Program-made: the position numbers and the translations under genes
Part shown: positions 1 to 9,109 of the stretch, in pieces
Layout of the letters: every line of letters starts with the position of its first letter
Numbering within the stretch: the stretch's first letter is position 1
Notes under the pieces: generated by a model
What the model was told of the DNA's origin: nothing
The model's database searches: none
What the model saw: the letters and a program-made list of their open reading frames with translations, nothing else
Assembly: GCF_013410875.1 (NCBI RefSeq)
Contig: NZ_JACCCU010000001.1
Location: 2,790,001 to 2,854,000 of the forward strand
Length of the DNA: 64,000 nt
From: Tunturiibacter empetritectus
GTDB taxonomy: Bacteria; Acidobacteriota; Terriglobia; Terriglobales; Acidobacteriaceae
Direction of reading: 5' to 3'

Positions 1-1413
1 GGCTCCGATGCGTTCCAGGAGGTCGACATCACTGGCATCACGCTGCCCATCACCAAGCACAACTACCTCGTCACGCGTGCTGATGACATCGCACCAGCAC
101 TGCGCGAAGCCTTTCAGGTTGCGACCAATGGCCGCCCCGGCCCTGTGCTGGTCGACATCACGAAGGATGCACAGCAGAACACCGCCGCCTTCAACTTTGA
201 AGCTGCTGCTCCCGCGCCCTACCGCCCTCACCCGATGCTGCAGGCGGAGTCCTCTTCCATCCAACAGGCGATAGAACTCATCCAGCAGGCGAAACGCCCC
301 GTCATCCTCGCCGGTCATGGCATCACGCACTCCGGCGCTGAAGCACAGGTTCTCACTTTCGCAGAACGTCAACAGATCCCCGTCGCGAGCACGCTGCTCG
401 GCCTCGGAGCCTTCCCGACGTATCACCCGCTGTCGCTCGGCATGATGGGAATGCACGGCGAATCGTGGGTCAACAACGCGATCCAGCAGGCCGACCTGCT
501 ACTAGCCTTCGGGATGCGCTTCGACGATCGCGTTACCGGCAACCTTGCGCACTATGCGCCGAATGCGAAGAAGATTCACATCGAGATCGATCCGTCCGAG
601 ATCAACAAGAATGTGAAAGCTGACGTGGCTCTTATAGGCGATCTTCGCGAGACTCTTGAACTTCTTCTACCCTTGCTGGCGAAGAAGACAGATACAACCT
701 GGATCGGTGAGGTCAATGCGATGAAGGGCGATGCAGCCGTTCGCGACATCATCAATCTGCCCGACAATGGCCATCTTTATGCAGCCCATGTCATCAACGA
801 CATCTGGCGCGAAGCACACGCAGCGGGCCGCGCCGATCGAACCATCATCGTTACAGATGTCGGGCAGCACCAGATGTGGGAGGCGCAGTACTATAAGCAC
901 GATGTGCCTCGTTCGCTGATCACCAGCGGAGGCCTTGGCACCATGGGTTTTGCGCTTCCGGCGGCGATTGGCGCGAAGGTCGCTTGTCCTGACAAAGATG
1001 TGTGGGTGATCGCAGGAGATGGTGGATTTCAGATGACTGCTGCTGAGCTTTCGACCATTGTTCAGGAGGGTTTGGCGATCAATATCGCCGTGATTAACAA
1101 TGGGTTTCTGGGCATGGTTCGGCAGTGGCAGGAGGCGTTTTACGAGAAGAACTACGCAGCATCGCCGATTCTGTCGCCTGACTTCGTGAAGCTGGCGGGA
1201 GCGCATGGTATTGATGGGGCGCATGTTAGCGAACGAAAGCATGTGACCCCCACGGTTACAAAGGCGCGGACCAGCGGTAAGGCGTTTCTGATCAACTTTC
1301 AGGTTGAGAAAGAGGATGGGGTCTATCCGATGATCGCTCCCGGGGCGGCGCTCCATGAGATGGTGCGGCGGCCGGCGAACGATCCGCTTCTGGAGACGGC
1401 GGAGGACGAATAA
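1..1413 (+). CDS. ilvB: acetolactate synthase large subunit (5' end outside window)
   Basis: Catalytic subunit of acetohydroxyacid synthase, the ThDP/FAD enzyme that makes acetolactate and acetohydroxybutyrate as the first common step of valine, leucine and isoleucine synthesis. The reading frame is open from base 1, so the N-terminal part of the PYR domain is missing. Visible parts include GRPGPVLVDITKD at the end of the PYR domain, a central TPP_enzyme_M domain, and the C-terminal ThDP-binding region with GGLGTMGFALPAAIGAK and the GDG motif (VIAGDGGFQ) followed by the NN-type motif INNGFLGMVRQWQ. The protein ends at an ordinary family C-terminus (TAA at 1411). The regulatory subunit ilvN lies 1.5 kb downstream with two genes between them, which is unusual for this pair. 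Confidence 0.96.
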   Translation, partial: GSDAFQEVDITGITLPITKHNYLVTRADDIAPALREAFQVATNGRPGPVLVDITKDAQQNTAAFNFEAAAPAPYRPHPMLQAESSSIQQAIELIQQAKRPVILAGHGITHSGAEAQVLTFAERQQIPVASTLLGLGAFPTYHPLSLGMMGMHGESWVNNAIQQADLLLAFGMRFDDRVTGNLAHYAPNAKKIHIEIDPSEINKNVKADVALIGDLRETLELLLPLLAKKTDTTWIGEVNAMKGDAAVRDIINLPDNGHLYAAHVINDIWREAHAAGRADRTIIVTDVGQHQMWEAQYYKHDVPRSLITSGGLGTMGFALPAAIGAKVACPDKDVWVIAGDGGFQMTAAELSTIVQEGLAINIAVINNGFLGMVRQWQEAFYEKNYAASPILSPDFVKLAGAHGIDGAHVSERKHVTPTVTKARTSGKAFLINFQVEKEDGVYPMIAPGAALHEMVRRPANDPLLETAEDE

Positions 1414-1664
1414 TCTTTAGGTTTCTCCAGAAAAATTCTGGCTGTGGTGCTGGAGCTAAGATCATTGTTTTTCCCTTGGGTTTGAGGGGTGTTTTAGAAA
1501 AAACGGTGTTCTGGATGTGGTTTTTTGATGGTGAGAACGTGGTGAAATGCGTGGCAAACGTGGTGCGTTAGCAGCGTGCTTTTGATCGCCGAAAAATACG
1601 CCAGATTTTTGAAGTTTATTTTTACCTGCTGCACAATTGTGATCTTTTGAGAGAGGGGCTACAG

Positions 1665-2237
1665 ATGCTGAGTCGATTCGGAGCTGGAGCGAGTAGAAAA
1701 CTCGGAGTTCTCGCACGCGTTGTCTGTCCGCTTCTCGCCGTCTCGGCGTCTGTGGCTGCTTCGGCTCAAGCTGCTGCTGCGCCGGCACAGGCTGCTGCGC
1801 CGGTTCAGGCTGCTGCATCGGCTCAAACTGTTGCCGAAGCCCCGCCTCCGCCGGGTCAGGTTCGCATCCGGGTGATCAACGCGCTCACCAACGCGCCTGT
1901 CCACGATGAGAGGTTGAATGTGGCTCTTCGCGAGGATCAGATCGGATCGGTCGCTATGGGGACCGACAAGAACGGATTTATCCTGGTGGATCCGAAGAAG
2001 GCGACCATTCTCCGCATCCTCGCGAATATGTATGCGGACTGCAGGCCACGGAGTGAGCTCTATACCAACTACTCCGTTGCAGCGATTCTCAGCGCTGGAG
2101 TGACAGCGGGCAATCTTTGCAGCAGTGCAAGCCCGAAGGCCAAGCCGGGCGAGCTCATCCTCTATGAGGTTCCCAAGACTTATCTTCGCCAGTACCCTGC
2201 ACCGCCGGTCGATTCTCTGCCCCATAGTCCAAACTAA
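1665..2237 (+). CDS. exported Ala-rich hypothetical protein
   Basis: About 190 residues, family not recognised. I chose ATG at 1665 over an in-frame TTG at 1647 because a purine-rich GAGAGGGG ribosome-binding site sits about 7 bases before the ATG. The N-terminus has Arg/Lys residues, a hydrophobic core (LARVVCPLLAVSASVAASA) and an Ala-X-Ala-like end, so it is probably secreted. An Ala/Gln/Pro/Val low-complexity stretch follows (repeated AAPAQAAAPVQ units), then a folded domain of about 130 residues starting GQVRIRVINALTN. That opening resembles carboxypeptidase-regulatory-like or bacterial Ig-like beta domains, but the match is weak. Two Cys residues in the C-terminal third could form a disulphide. 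It separates ilvB from ilvN. Confidence 0.6.
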   Translation: MLSRFGAGASRKLGVLARVVCPLLAVSASVAASAQAAAAPAQAAAPVQAAASAQTVAEAPPPPGQVRIRVINALTNAPVHDERLNVALREDQIGSVAMGTDKNGFILVDPKKATILRILANMYADCRPRSELYTNYSVAAILSAGVTAGNLCSSASPKAKPGELILYEVPKTYLRQYPAPPVDSLPHSPN

Positions 2238-2284
2238 AACGCCGCACTTCGTTACTAAACGCAGCACCCGGCTGAAAGGCACTT

Positions 2285-2920
2285 ATGCTCCACACCGAAG
2301 CTGCCGCACTGAACTATTTTTTGAGAGAAGATGAGTTGCCCAAGACATTCCAACTCGAGACTCCCCGTCTCCTTTTGCGCCGCTGGCAGGAGACTGACCG
2401 TGCGCCCTTCGCCGCAATGAACGCCGACCCGGCCGTTATGAGGTTTTACCCCGCTCCGTTCACACGCCAGGAGAGCGACGAGTCGATCGACCGCTACCTT
2501 GCGGCCTTCGAACGTGAGGGGTTCAGCTTCTTCGCCGCGACCCTGCGCGAGACGGGCGCGTTCGCCGGGACCATAGGACTGCAGACAATGCGCGACGCCG
2601 TACCCAATCTCCCTCAACCCGCGGTCGAGATAGGCTGGCGCCTCACGCTGGACCACCAGGGGTTGGGATTGGCGATGGAGGGCGCACGTGCCATCGTCGA
2701 TTTTGCGTTCCGGCAACTCGCTCTCGCTGAGGTCGTTGCGATTACGACGCTGGCTAACCATCCTTCGCGTCGCGTCATGGAGAAGTTAGGCATGACCCAT
2801 CGTTCTGAGCTCGACTTCAATCATCCCCGCGTTCCCTCAGGCCATCCGTATGAGCGCCACACACTTTACAGCCTGCACAACCCGAACATCTCCGAGGTCT
2901 CATGCTCCACACCTTTGTAG
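2285..2920 (+). CDS. GNAT N-acetyltransferase (RimJ/RimL type)
   Basis: Probable acetyl-CoA-dependent N-acetyltransferase of 211 residues. The N-terminal LETPRLLLRRWQETDRAPF is the typical opening of the RimJ/RimL/PaiA-like GNAT subgroup. The middle contains EIGWRLTLDHQGLGLAMEG, the position of the acetyl-CoA pyrophosphate-binding loop, though the usual RGxGxA appears as QGLGLA. NHPSRRVMEKLGM in the last third is the conserved motif B region. The substrate (ribosomal protein, small molecule or antibiotic) cannot be told from sequence. The start has an AAAGG ribosome-binding site. The last 19 bases overlap the start of ilvN, so the two are probably translationally coupled. Confidence 0.85.
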   Translation: MLHTEAAALNYFLREDELPKTFQLETPRLLLRRWQETDRAPFAAMNADPAVMRFYPAPFTRQESDESIDRYLAAFEREGFSFFAATLRETGAFAGTIGLQTMRDAVPNLPQPAVEIGWRLTLDHQGLGLAMEGARAIVDFAFRQLALAEVVAITTLANHPSRRVMEKLGMTHRSELDFNHPRVPSGHPYERHTLYSLHNPNISEVSCSTPL

Positions 2921-3516
2921 CTCTGGTCCAAGACAAACCCGGCGTGTTGACGCGTGTCGCCTCGCTGTTTCGCCGACTCAACATCAACATCGTCTCACTG
3001 ACGGTGGGTGAGAGCGAGCGGGCCGATATCTCGCGGATGACGATCGTCTGCGAGGCGCCGGACCATGCTGCGCATCGCATTCGCGCCTCGCTCTATAAGC
3101 TTGAGATCACGGTGGAGGTGGACGAGGTGGGCCGGGCCGACGCCGTCATCCGCGAGCTCTGCCTGATCAAGGTTGCGGCCGGGCCAAAGACTCGCTCGCA
3201 GATCTTCGAGCTTGCCACCGTCTTCCGGGCGCGTGTGGTCGATCTGGCGCCTGAGTCGGTGATGCTTGAGATGACCGGGGCGGCCAGCAAGATTGAAGGG
3301 CTGGTCCAGGTGCTCACCGAGAGCGGATATACGATCCTTGAGGTCTCGCGCACGGGGCGCATGGCGATGCGGCGTGGCCACCACACCAGCCGCGTCTTGA
3401 AGGCGCTCGGCACGCCTGACCATGACCACAGCAATGAGACGTCGTTCCCTGAAAAGCCGGAGGCTGATGAGATTCTGCCGAATGAGTTCACCGATGTCCA
3501 TGAGGAAGAGGCTTAG
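2902..3516 (+). CDS. ilvN: acetolactate synthase small (regulatory) subunit
   Basis: Regulatory subunit of acetohydroxyacid synthase that carries valine feedback inhibition. The N-terminal ACT domain (about residues 1-75) starts HTFVALVQDKPGVLTRVASL and contains NINIVSLTVG. The C-terminal ALS_ss domain includes ELCLIKV and AAGPKTRSQI. At 204 residues it exceeds the common 160-175; the extra part is a C-terminal acidic tail ending in EEEA that has no visible domain. It starts inside the end of the acetyltransferase gene, with GAGGT as ribosome-binding site. Its partner ilvB is upstream and ilvC downstream, so this is an ilvB..ilvN..ilvC cluster interrupted by other genes. Confidence 0.95.
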   Translation: MLHTFVALVQDKPGVLTRVASLFRRLNINIVSLTVGESERADISRMTIVCEAPDHAAHRIRASLYKLEITVEVDEVGRADAVIRELCLIKVAAGPKTRSQIFELATVFRARVVDLAPESVMLEMTGAASKIEGLVQVLTESGYTILEVSRTGRMAMRRGHHTSRVLKALGTPDHDHSNETSFPEKPEADEILPNEFTDVHEEEA

Positions 3517-3522
3517 TCTTTT

Positions 3523-4530
3523 ATGCCGGATTTTTACGAGAAACTCAAACTACAAAGCAAAGCCTCAAGAGCGAGCCGATTCTCGCTATTAGCTGGAATA
3601 GTCTTCGGAGTTGTTTACGGATTACTGTTCCGGCTTTCCACAGACGCAAATTTGGCTCAAAGGTCAAACCACACATCAACGATGACCTTGTCTTTCCTCG
3701 TTCTCGGTTCCTTCTTCGTAGGCTTGTTGACGGTTTATCTCTCGGAGAGGGTAGTACATCGAAACGCAGTGTTATGGATCGTTGCTCCTTGGCCGAGCAT
3801 TCTGCTCGCAAGCCTTCTCTCGGTTGTCTTTCGGATAGAAGGTTTGATTTGCCTTATCTTTGCTTTGCCTATCGCTCTTGTCTTCTCGTCTGTTGGGGGT
3901 CTGGTCGGCGGTGCCGTCGCACGAAAGTCTGCCGACAACTTCCGTACGGTTTCCTGCGTGGCACTCGTGCCGTTTTTGCTGGCACCTGCTGAAACGTATC
4001 TCACTATGCCTGTGCAGACGCATACCGTTGCCAGCGAAATCGTCATTCACGCTTCTCCCTCAGTTATTTGGCACAACATAATTCGCGTTCCCCCTATCTC
4101 CCCGGCAGAACTGCAATCGACCTGGACACACCAGATCGGCTTTCCTCGTCCCGTCGAGGCTACGCTCTCGTATGAGGGGGCAGGCGGCATTCGTCACGCA
4201 AGTTTCGAACGCGGTCTGGTCTTTATTGAGACCGTTACGGCCTGGGAGCCTGAGCATCGCATCGCCTTCAGCATTAAGGCGGATACGGCTCACATTCCTC
4301 CTACAACGCTCGACGAACACGTGACCATCGGTGGTCCCTACTTCGACGTTCTTGATGGAGAGTATCGTCTCGAATCACTACCGAATGGCGATACTCTTTT
4401 GCACCTGACCAGCCACCAGAGACTATCTACTGACTTCAACAGCTACGCCGGACTATGGTCGGACGCAGTCATGCAGAATCTCCAAATCAGTATTCTTAAA
4501 GTGATTCAACACCGCTGCGAGCACACGTAA
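3523..4530 (+). CDS. four-TM membrane protein with SRPBCC-like C-terminal domain
   Basis: 335 residues. The N-terminal half has about four or five hydrophobic helices (FSLLAGIVFGVVYGLLF; LSFLVLGSFFVGLLTVYL; LLASLLSVVF; LICLIFALPIALVFSSVGGLVGG; VSCVALVPFLLAPAE). From about residue 165 a soluble domain begins SEIVIHASPSVIWHNII and continues with FERGLVFIETVTAWEPEHRIAFSI and YRLESLPNGDTLLHLTS. This is the pattern of START/SRPBCC lipid- or ligand-binding domains, where the xASPxxVW opening is typical. The function is unknown. It starts 6 bp after ilvN stops, so it is probably co-transcribed, but it has no obvious role in amino acid synthesis. Its codon usage looks less GC-rich than ilvN and ilvC, which would fit a later arrival. 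Confidence 0.75.
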   Translation: MPDFYEKLKLQSKASRASRFSLLAGIVFGVVYGLLFRLSTDANLAQRSNHTSTMTLSFLVLGSFFVGLLTVYLSERVVHRNAVLWIVAPWPSILLASLLSVVFRIEGLICLIFALPIALVFSSVGGLVGGAVARKSADNFRTVSCVALVPFLLAPAETYLTMPVQTHTVASEIVIHASPSVIWHNIIRVPPISPAELQSTWTHQIGFPRPVEATLSYEGAGGIRHASFERGLVFIETVTAWEPEHRIAFSIKADTAHIPPTTLDEHVTIGGPYFDVLDGEYRLESLPNGDTLLHLTSHQRLSTDFNSYAGLWSDAVMQNLQISILKVIQHRCEHT

Positions 4531-4566
4531 ACTCTAAACACAAATCAAAGGGAAAGAACAAACACA

Positions 4567-4635
4567 ATGGCAAAGGCATACCACGACGTAGACGCAGTGT
4601 ATTGGCATGCTCCTAGCCAAGGATTGGTGCGATGA
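4567..4635 (+). pseudogene. duplicated first codons of ilvC (22-codon remnant ORF)
   Basis: A 22-codon ORF begins with a near-copy of the ilvC start. ATGGCAAAGGCATA and the codons after it match positions 5371 onward except for two changed bases over about 31 bases, giving MAKAYHDVDA against [10 protein letters not shown] in ilvC. The A-rich leader before the ATG also resembles the ilvC leader (GAAAGAA... ACA before ATGGCAAAG). After codon 10 the similarity stops, and the frame ends at a TGA that overlaps the ATG of the next gene (ATGA). It may be translated as a short leader coupled to that gene, but it is best read as a scar of an insertion or duplication at the ilvC start. Confidence 0.75.
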
Positions 4636-5330
4636 AGATTTTGGTTTTCGCTGTTGTCGCGCTTGCGGCGATTCCTGGTTGGTGCCAGAGCGCCCTGCCG
4701 CCCGCGCCGACAGACCCATGCAGCTTCGATAGCGCACCCGCGAGTACGCCAGTACGGCTGCTGCTGGGTACCGCTCCAGTTCCTTACAACTTTGCGTGCG
4801 GGGTGAACAGGCCTGCGGGCGTGTGCGTTTCGTTGCCGATCAAGCCCGGCATTGTTGTCAGCGTGGGAGCGGAGAAGAGTGGCTGGACCTGCATTACGGG
4901 GGGCGACTCGACGAGCGGCTGGGTTCCTTCGACGAGTCTTGGTGAGTTGCCCACGACGCCGCGGATTTCGCCGAGTGCGTGGATTGGGTGGTGGCAGCAA
5001 GGGAAGAGTCGCCCAGGCATGAGGAACGACCGCCTGCTGATCACTAAGGGTGACGCTCCAAACAGCTTTCACGTGAGCGGCAGGGCCTACTGGTATGGAC
5101 TTAACGACAACGTACACCTCGGCGAGGTGAAGGCCGAAGGCTTTGTGGTCGGCCCGTATATGCACATCATTGAAGGAGACGAACTCTCCGGCTGTGTCAT
5201 CGATCTGAAGTACGATGTCTCCACTCGCCAGTTTAGCGCTTACGATAATCAAAGGTGCGGCGGCGCGAATGTTCGCTTTGGACGCACCTGGACAAAGTTC
5301 ACCCCTTCGACCACACGTTCCCAGCGTTGA
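4632..5330 (+). CDS. exported Cys-containing hypothetical protein
   Basis: 232 residues. A clear signal peptide, [18 protein letters not shown] followed by QSA, targets it to the periplasm or outside; the Cys at residue 18 is not in a convincing lipobox. The mature part has several Cys residues (PCSFDS, FACGVN, GVCVSLP, WTCITGG, SGCVIDL, RCGGAN), suggesting disulphides. The section [31 protein letters not shown] resembles a bacterial SH3-like fold (the SGWVP sequence is common in such domains). A second domain follows (WIGWWQQG... [19 protein letters not shown]). It sits between ilvN and ilvC, and its start overlaps the duplicated ilvC fragment. The function is not recognised. Confidence 0.65.
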   Translation: MKILVFAVVALAAIPGWCQSALPPAPTDPCSFDSAPASTPVRLLLGTAPVPYNFACGVNRPAGVCVSLPIKPGIVVSVGAEKSGWTCITGGDSTSGWVPSTSLGELPTTPRISPSAWIGWWQQGKSRPGMRNDRLLITKGDAPNSFHVSGRAYWYGLNDNVHLGEVKAEGFVVGPYMHIIEGDELSGCVIDLKYDVSTRQFSAYDNQRCGGANVRFGRTWTKFTPSTTRSQR

Positions 5331-5370
5331 AGATTTCATTACTCCAAAACTGAAAGAAGACAATAGAACA

Positions 5371-6396
<1,026 letters not shown>

Positions 6397-6669
6397 GCCG
6401 GTGCGTCTAAAGTCTGTACCTGTTAGAGTTGGCGTAACTTTTATAGATCTATTTACAAATCAAAACGGCAGGAGCGGCATCCAATCTGGTGTCGCTTCCT
6501 CCGTTTCAATCTCAGATGATCCTCAAATCCGTAATGGTCGCCGGGCTGGCCAAGGTTCTGCTTGAAATTCAGGAGCAGAGAACTACCGCGAGGCGGAACC
6601 TCTGTAACAATGGAGGGGAAGATCTACTGAACTGGTTCAGACGTCTTCGCGACAGAAGGAGCTCCAGGA

Positions 6670-8169
6670 ATGGCCACTGTTGACAGCTACGAAAGCCTTC
6701 TCCCGACACTTCCCGTCCCTCCGGCGGATCAATTGGCAGGTCCCCCCGCCCAGCCATCTTCTATCTCGGATATCGTCGCCGGGCTCCGTACGATTACGCC
6801 GCTGGATGGCCTGACGGAGGAGGAGTACACCTGGATTGCGACCAAGGGGAGCGAGCGCGTCGGCCAGGATCGATCGATCGTGTTCCGCGAGGGTGAACCT
6901 GCCTGCAATATGAACTTCATCCTCCAGGGAGAGGTGCAGGTACGCCGTCGCCGCTCGAATGCTGCGTTATTTATCGGCCGGGCGGGCTCGATGACGGGCA
7001 AGCTTCCCTTCTCCCGCATGAAGACCTATGGCGGTGAAGGCTACTCGGTCGGCTCGGTGTGGGCGATCGATGTTCCCGAGTCGCTATTCCCCGAGATGCT
7101 GACGGCGATCCCGTCGATGGCGCAGCGCTGCGTCTCGCAGTTGCTGGACCGGGTGCGCGAGGTGACCCGCATGGAGCAACAGTCCGAGAAGCTGAATGCG
7201 CTGGGCAAGCTGGCTGCGAACCTTTCTCACGAGCTGAACAACCCCGCTTCGGCTGCTCAACGCTCGGCCGCGAGCCTATTCGGAGAGCTCAAGGAGTATG
7301 GCGAGCAGAAGTACAAGCTTGGCAACATGTGTCTGCCGGATGAGACGACGGAGAAGTATAAGGCCTGGATCAAGAATGCACGGGCGCGGATGTCCGCCTA
7401 CTCAAACCTGCCGAAGGGCTCGCAGAATCCGTTGGCGAATACGGATCGCGAGGAGATGCTGGTGGAGTGGCTGAACGCCCACAACGTGCCGAATCCGTGG
7501 ACGATTGCACCGGCGCTCTCGGAGACGACGCTGGCGTTCGACCTGCTCGACGAGTTGGCGGAGGTGGTTGGCCCGGAGGTGCTGCCGATCGCGGTGGCGA
7601 CGGTGGCCAGCTCGCTGCGGGTGGAGCGGATGGCGGAGACGGTGGTTGACTCGACGGTGCGGATCTTTGACCTGATCAGCGCGATCAAGGACTACTCGTA
7701 TATGGACCAGGCGCCGATTCAGGATGTCGACCTGGCGCAGTCGCTGGAAAATACGCTGGTGATGTTCAACTCGAGACTGCGGAACGTCCAGGTGGAGCTG
7801 GAGTTCGATCCGAATCTGGAGACGGTGAGCGCTTATGGCAGCGAGCTGAACCAGGTTTGGACGGCGCTGATCGAGAATGCGCTGGACGCGATGAACGATA
7901 GGGGGACGCTGCGGCTGCTGACCAAGGGCGGCGGCCAGATGGCGCTGGTGGAGGTCTGGGACTCGGGGCCGGGGATCGATCCGGAGATTCGGTCGCGGAT
8001 CTTTGAGCCTTTCTTCACCACCAAGGCGCCGGGCCGTGGGCTGGGGCTGGGACTCGACACGGTTCAGCGCATCGTCAATAAGCACTCTGGGTTTGTCACG
8101 GTGGAGTCGAAGCCGGGTGCTACCTGTTTCCAGATCCGGTTGCCGCTGGATCGTCTGCAGGCTTACTAA
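6670..8169 (+). CDS. histidine kinase with N-terminal cyclic-nucleotide-binding-like domain
   Basis: 499 residues, no transmembrane segment, so probably cytoplasmic. Residues about 35-160 resemble a CAP-family effector domain ([22 protein letters not shown]). A short coiled stretch leads to the dimerisation/phosphoacceptor helix at about 170-200 with His187 in [16 protein letters not shown]. Roughly 150 residues of alpha-helical sequence separate it from the ATPase domain, longer than in standard kinases. The ATPase shows the N box ([17 protein letters not shown]), G1 (VWDSGPGID), F box (IFEPFFTTK) and G2 (GLGLGL). No response regulator lies beside it, so the output partner is elsewhere. The upstream gap of about 270 bp would hold the promoter. 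This is an acidobacterial-style sensor with unknown ligand. Confidence 0.88.
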   Translation: MATVDSYESLLPTLPVPPADQLAGPPAQPSSISDIVAGLRTITPLDGLTEEEYTWIATKGSERVGQDRSIVFREGEPACNMNFILQGEVQVRRRRSNAALFIGRAGSMTGKLPFSRMKTYGGEGYSVGSVWAIDVPESLFPEMLTAIPSMAQRCVSQLLDRVREVTRMEQQSEKLNALGKLAANLSHELNNPASAAQRSAASLFGELKEYGEQKYKLGNMCLPDETTEKYKAWIKNARARMSAYSNLPKGSQNPLANTDREEMLVEWLNAHNVPNPWTIAPALSETTLAFDLLDELAEVVGPEVLPIAVATVASSLRVERMAETVVDSTVRIFDLISAIKDYSYMDQAPIQDVDLAQSLENTLVMFNSRLRNVQVELEFDPNLETVSAYGSELNQVWTALIENALDAMNDRGTLRLLTKGGGQMALVEVWDSGPGIDPEIRSRIFEPFFTTKAPGRGLGLGLDTVQRIVNKHSGFVTVESKPGATCFQIRLPLDRLQAY

Positions 8170-8219
8170 AATCAGTGGGAAGAGTCATTTAGATCTCCCT
8201 ATTGCAACTTTCGCTTTAG

Positions 8220-8504
8220 CTATTTTGTGATTTCGACGCCGCGCCAGAAGGCAATGTGGTGTTTCACATTGCGGGCGGCAGGCTTAGGATCAGGGTAATA
8301 CCAGGCTGCGTCGGGGTTGTCCTGACCGTCCACGACGATGGTGTAGTAGCGGGCCTGCCCCTTCCAAGGGCAACTGGAGGTCGTCGAGCTGGGCTTCAAA
8401 AACTCCCGTTTTACCGACTCTTCGGGGAAGTAGATGTTCCCCTCAACGGTCTCAAAGGTTTCGCTTTCGGCCAGCGTCTGGCCATTCCAAACTGCCTTCG
8501 CCAT
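8220..8504 (-). CDS. DUF427 domain protein
   Basis: 94 residues, the usual size of a single-domain DUF427 protein. Conserved features are AVWNGQTLAES near the N-terminus, EGNIYFPEESV, CPWKGQARYYTI and the C-terminal DAAWYYPDPKPAA followed by IKxHIAFW-like VKHHIAFWRGV. Proteins of this family are small beta-rich cytoplasmic proteins of unresolved function. It converges with the histidine kinase gene and stands about 160 bp from the next minus-strand gene, so it may be the last gene of the dprA-topA transcription unit or be expressed alone. Confidence 0.88.
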   Translation of the reverse strand: MAKAVWNGQTLAESETFETVEGNIYFPEESVKREFLKPSSTTSSCPWKGQARYYTIVVDGQDNPDAAWYYPDPKPAARNVKHHIAFWRGVEITK

Positions 8505-8665
8505 AATCCACTACCTGCATTCTTTTCAACGAGTTACGTTCACGAGCCGAGCCAGGCCGCCTGTGCCGGGAGCATTCGGGGAAGCTTGGGGCCGTGATGC
8601 ATTTGTAACAGAAACGATGCAAAAAGGGAAAGTCTCGGGTCTTCGGGTATGGCTCAGGTCGTGAC

Positions 8666-9091
8666 TCAGACGGAGGGTGTGGGCCGCCCGAAGTTCTTGA
8701 GAAACCCCTCGTACCGCGATCTGGCTGCGGGGTAGGCGTCGATCAGAGCGGCGGTCTGGGCCATGAACCGGTTGCCACTCTCCTTCTCCGTTTCGGCGTG
8801 GAAGTGGTGGAACTTGGCGTAAAGAAGAATCCCCTCGTTGTTCGAATCCAGAAAGAGGTCCGGGTCGAGCGCGCCGCGCATGATTAGCGAAGCCGCCATC
8901 TCCCAGTAGCTCAGCGCCTGACGCCACGATGGATTGTGCTCCGATTTGGGGTCCCTCGAGACCACGCGCAGCTCCTCGAGCGTCGTGGGTTGAAACTCGA
9001 AGACAAGAAACCTCCGAGCCTTGCGGAGCGTCTCTTCCCGGCGGATCTCGTACAGCTTCATAATCAACTCTGCGTCTGCTGCTGTGGCCAT
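8666..9091 (-). CDS. conserved hypothetical protein next to topA
   Basis: 141 residues, mostly helical, no signal or membrane segment. It starts MATAADAELIMKLYEIRREETLRKARRFLVFEF and has the central section SYWEMAASLIMRGALDPDLFLDSNNEGILLYAKFHHF. The arrangement, a small helical protein with EMAA and later acidic or aromatic residues, resembles the DUF4760-like group, but I cannot confirm that. Only 18 bp separate it from the end of topA on the same strand, so it is very likely co-transcribed. The function is unknown. Confidence 0.7.
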   Translation of the reverse strand: MATAADAELIMKLYEIRREETLRKARRFLVFEFQPTTLEELRVVSRDPKSEHNPSWRQALSYWEMAASLIMRGALDPDLFLDSNNEGILLYAKFHHFHAETEKESGNRFMAQTAALIDAYPAARSRYEGFLKNFGRPTPSV

Positions 9092-9109
9092 GCCGTTCCT
9101 TATCTTTAG

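Noticed and set aside
5215..5370. Upstream extension of ilvC
   Set aside because: The open frame reads back into the exported-protein gene; family homology begins at ATG 5371.
6489..6683. 64-codon ORF before the histidine kinase
   Set aside because: It overlaps the kinase start in another frame, has no ribosome-binding site and no recognised protein features.
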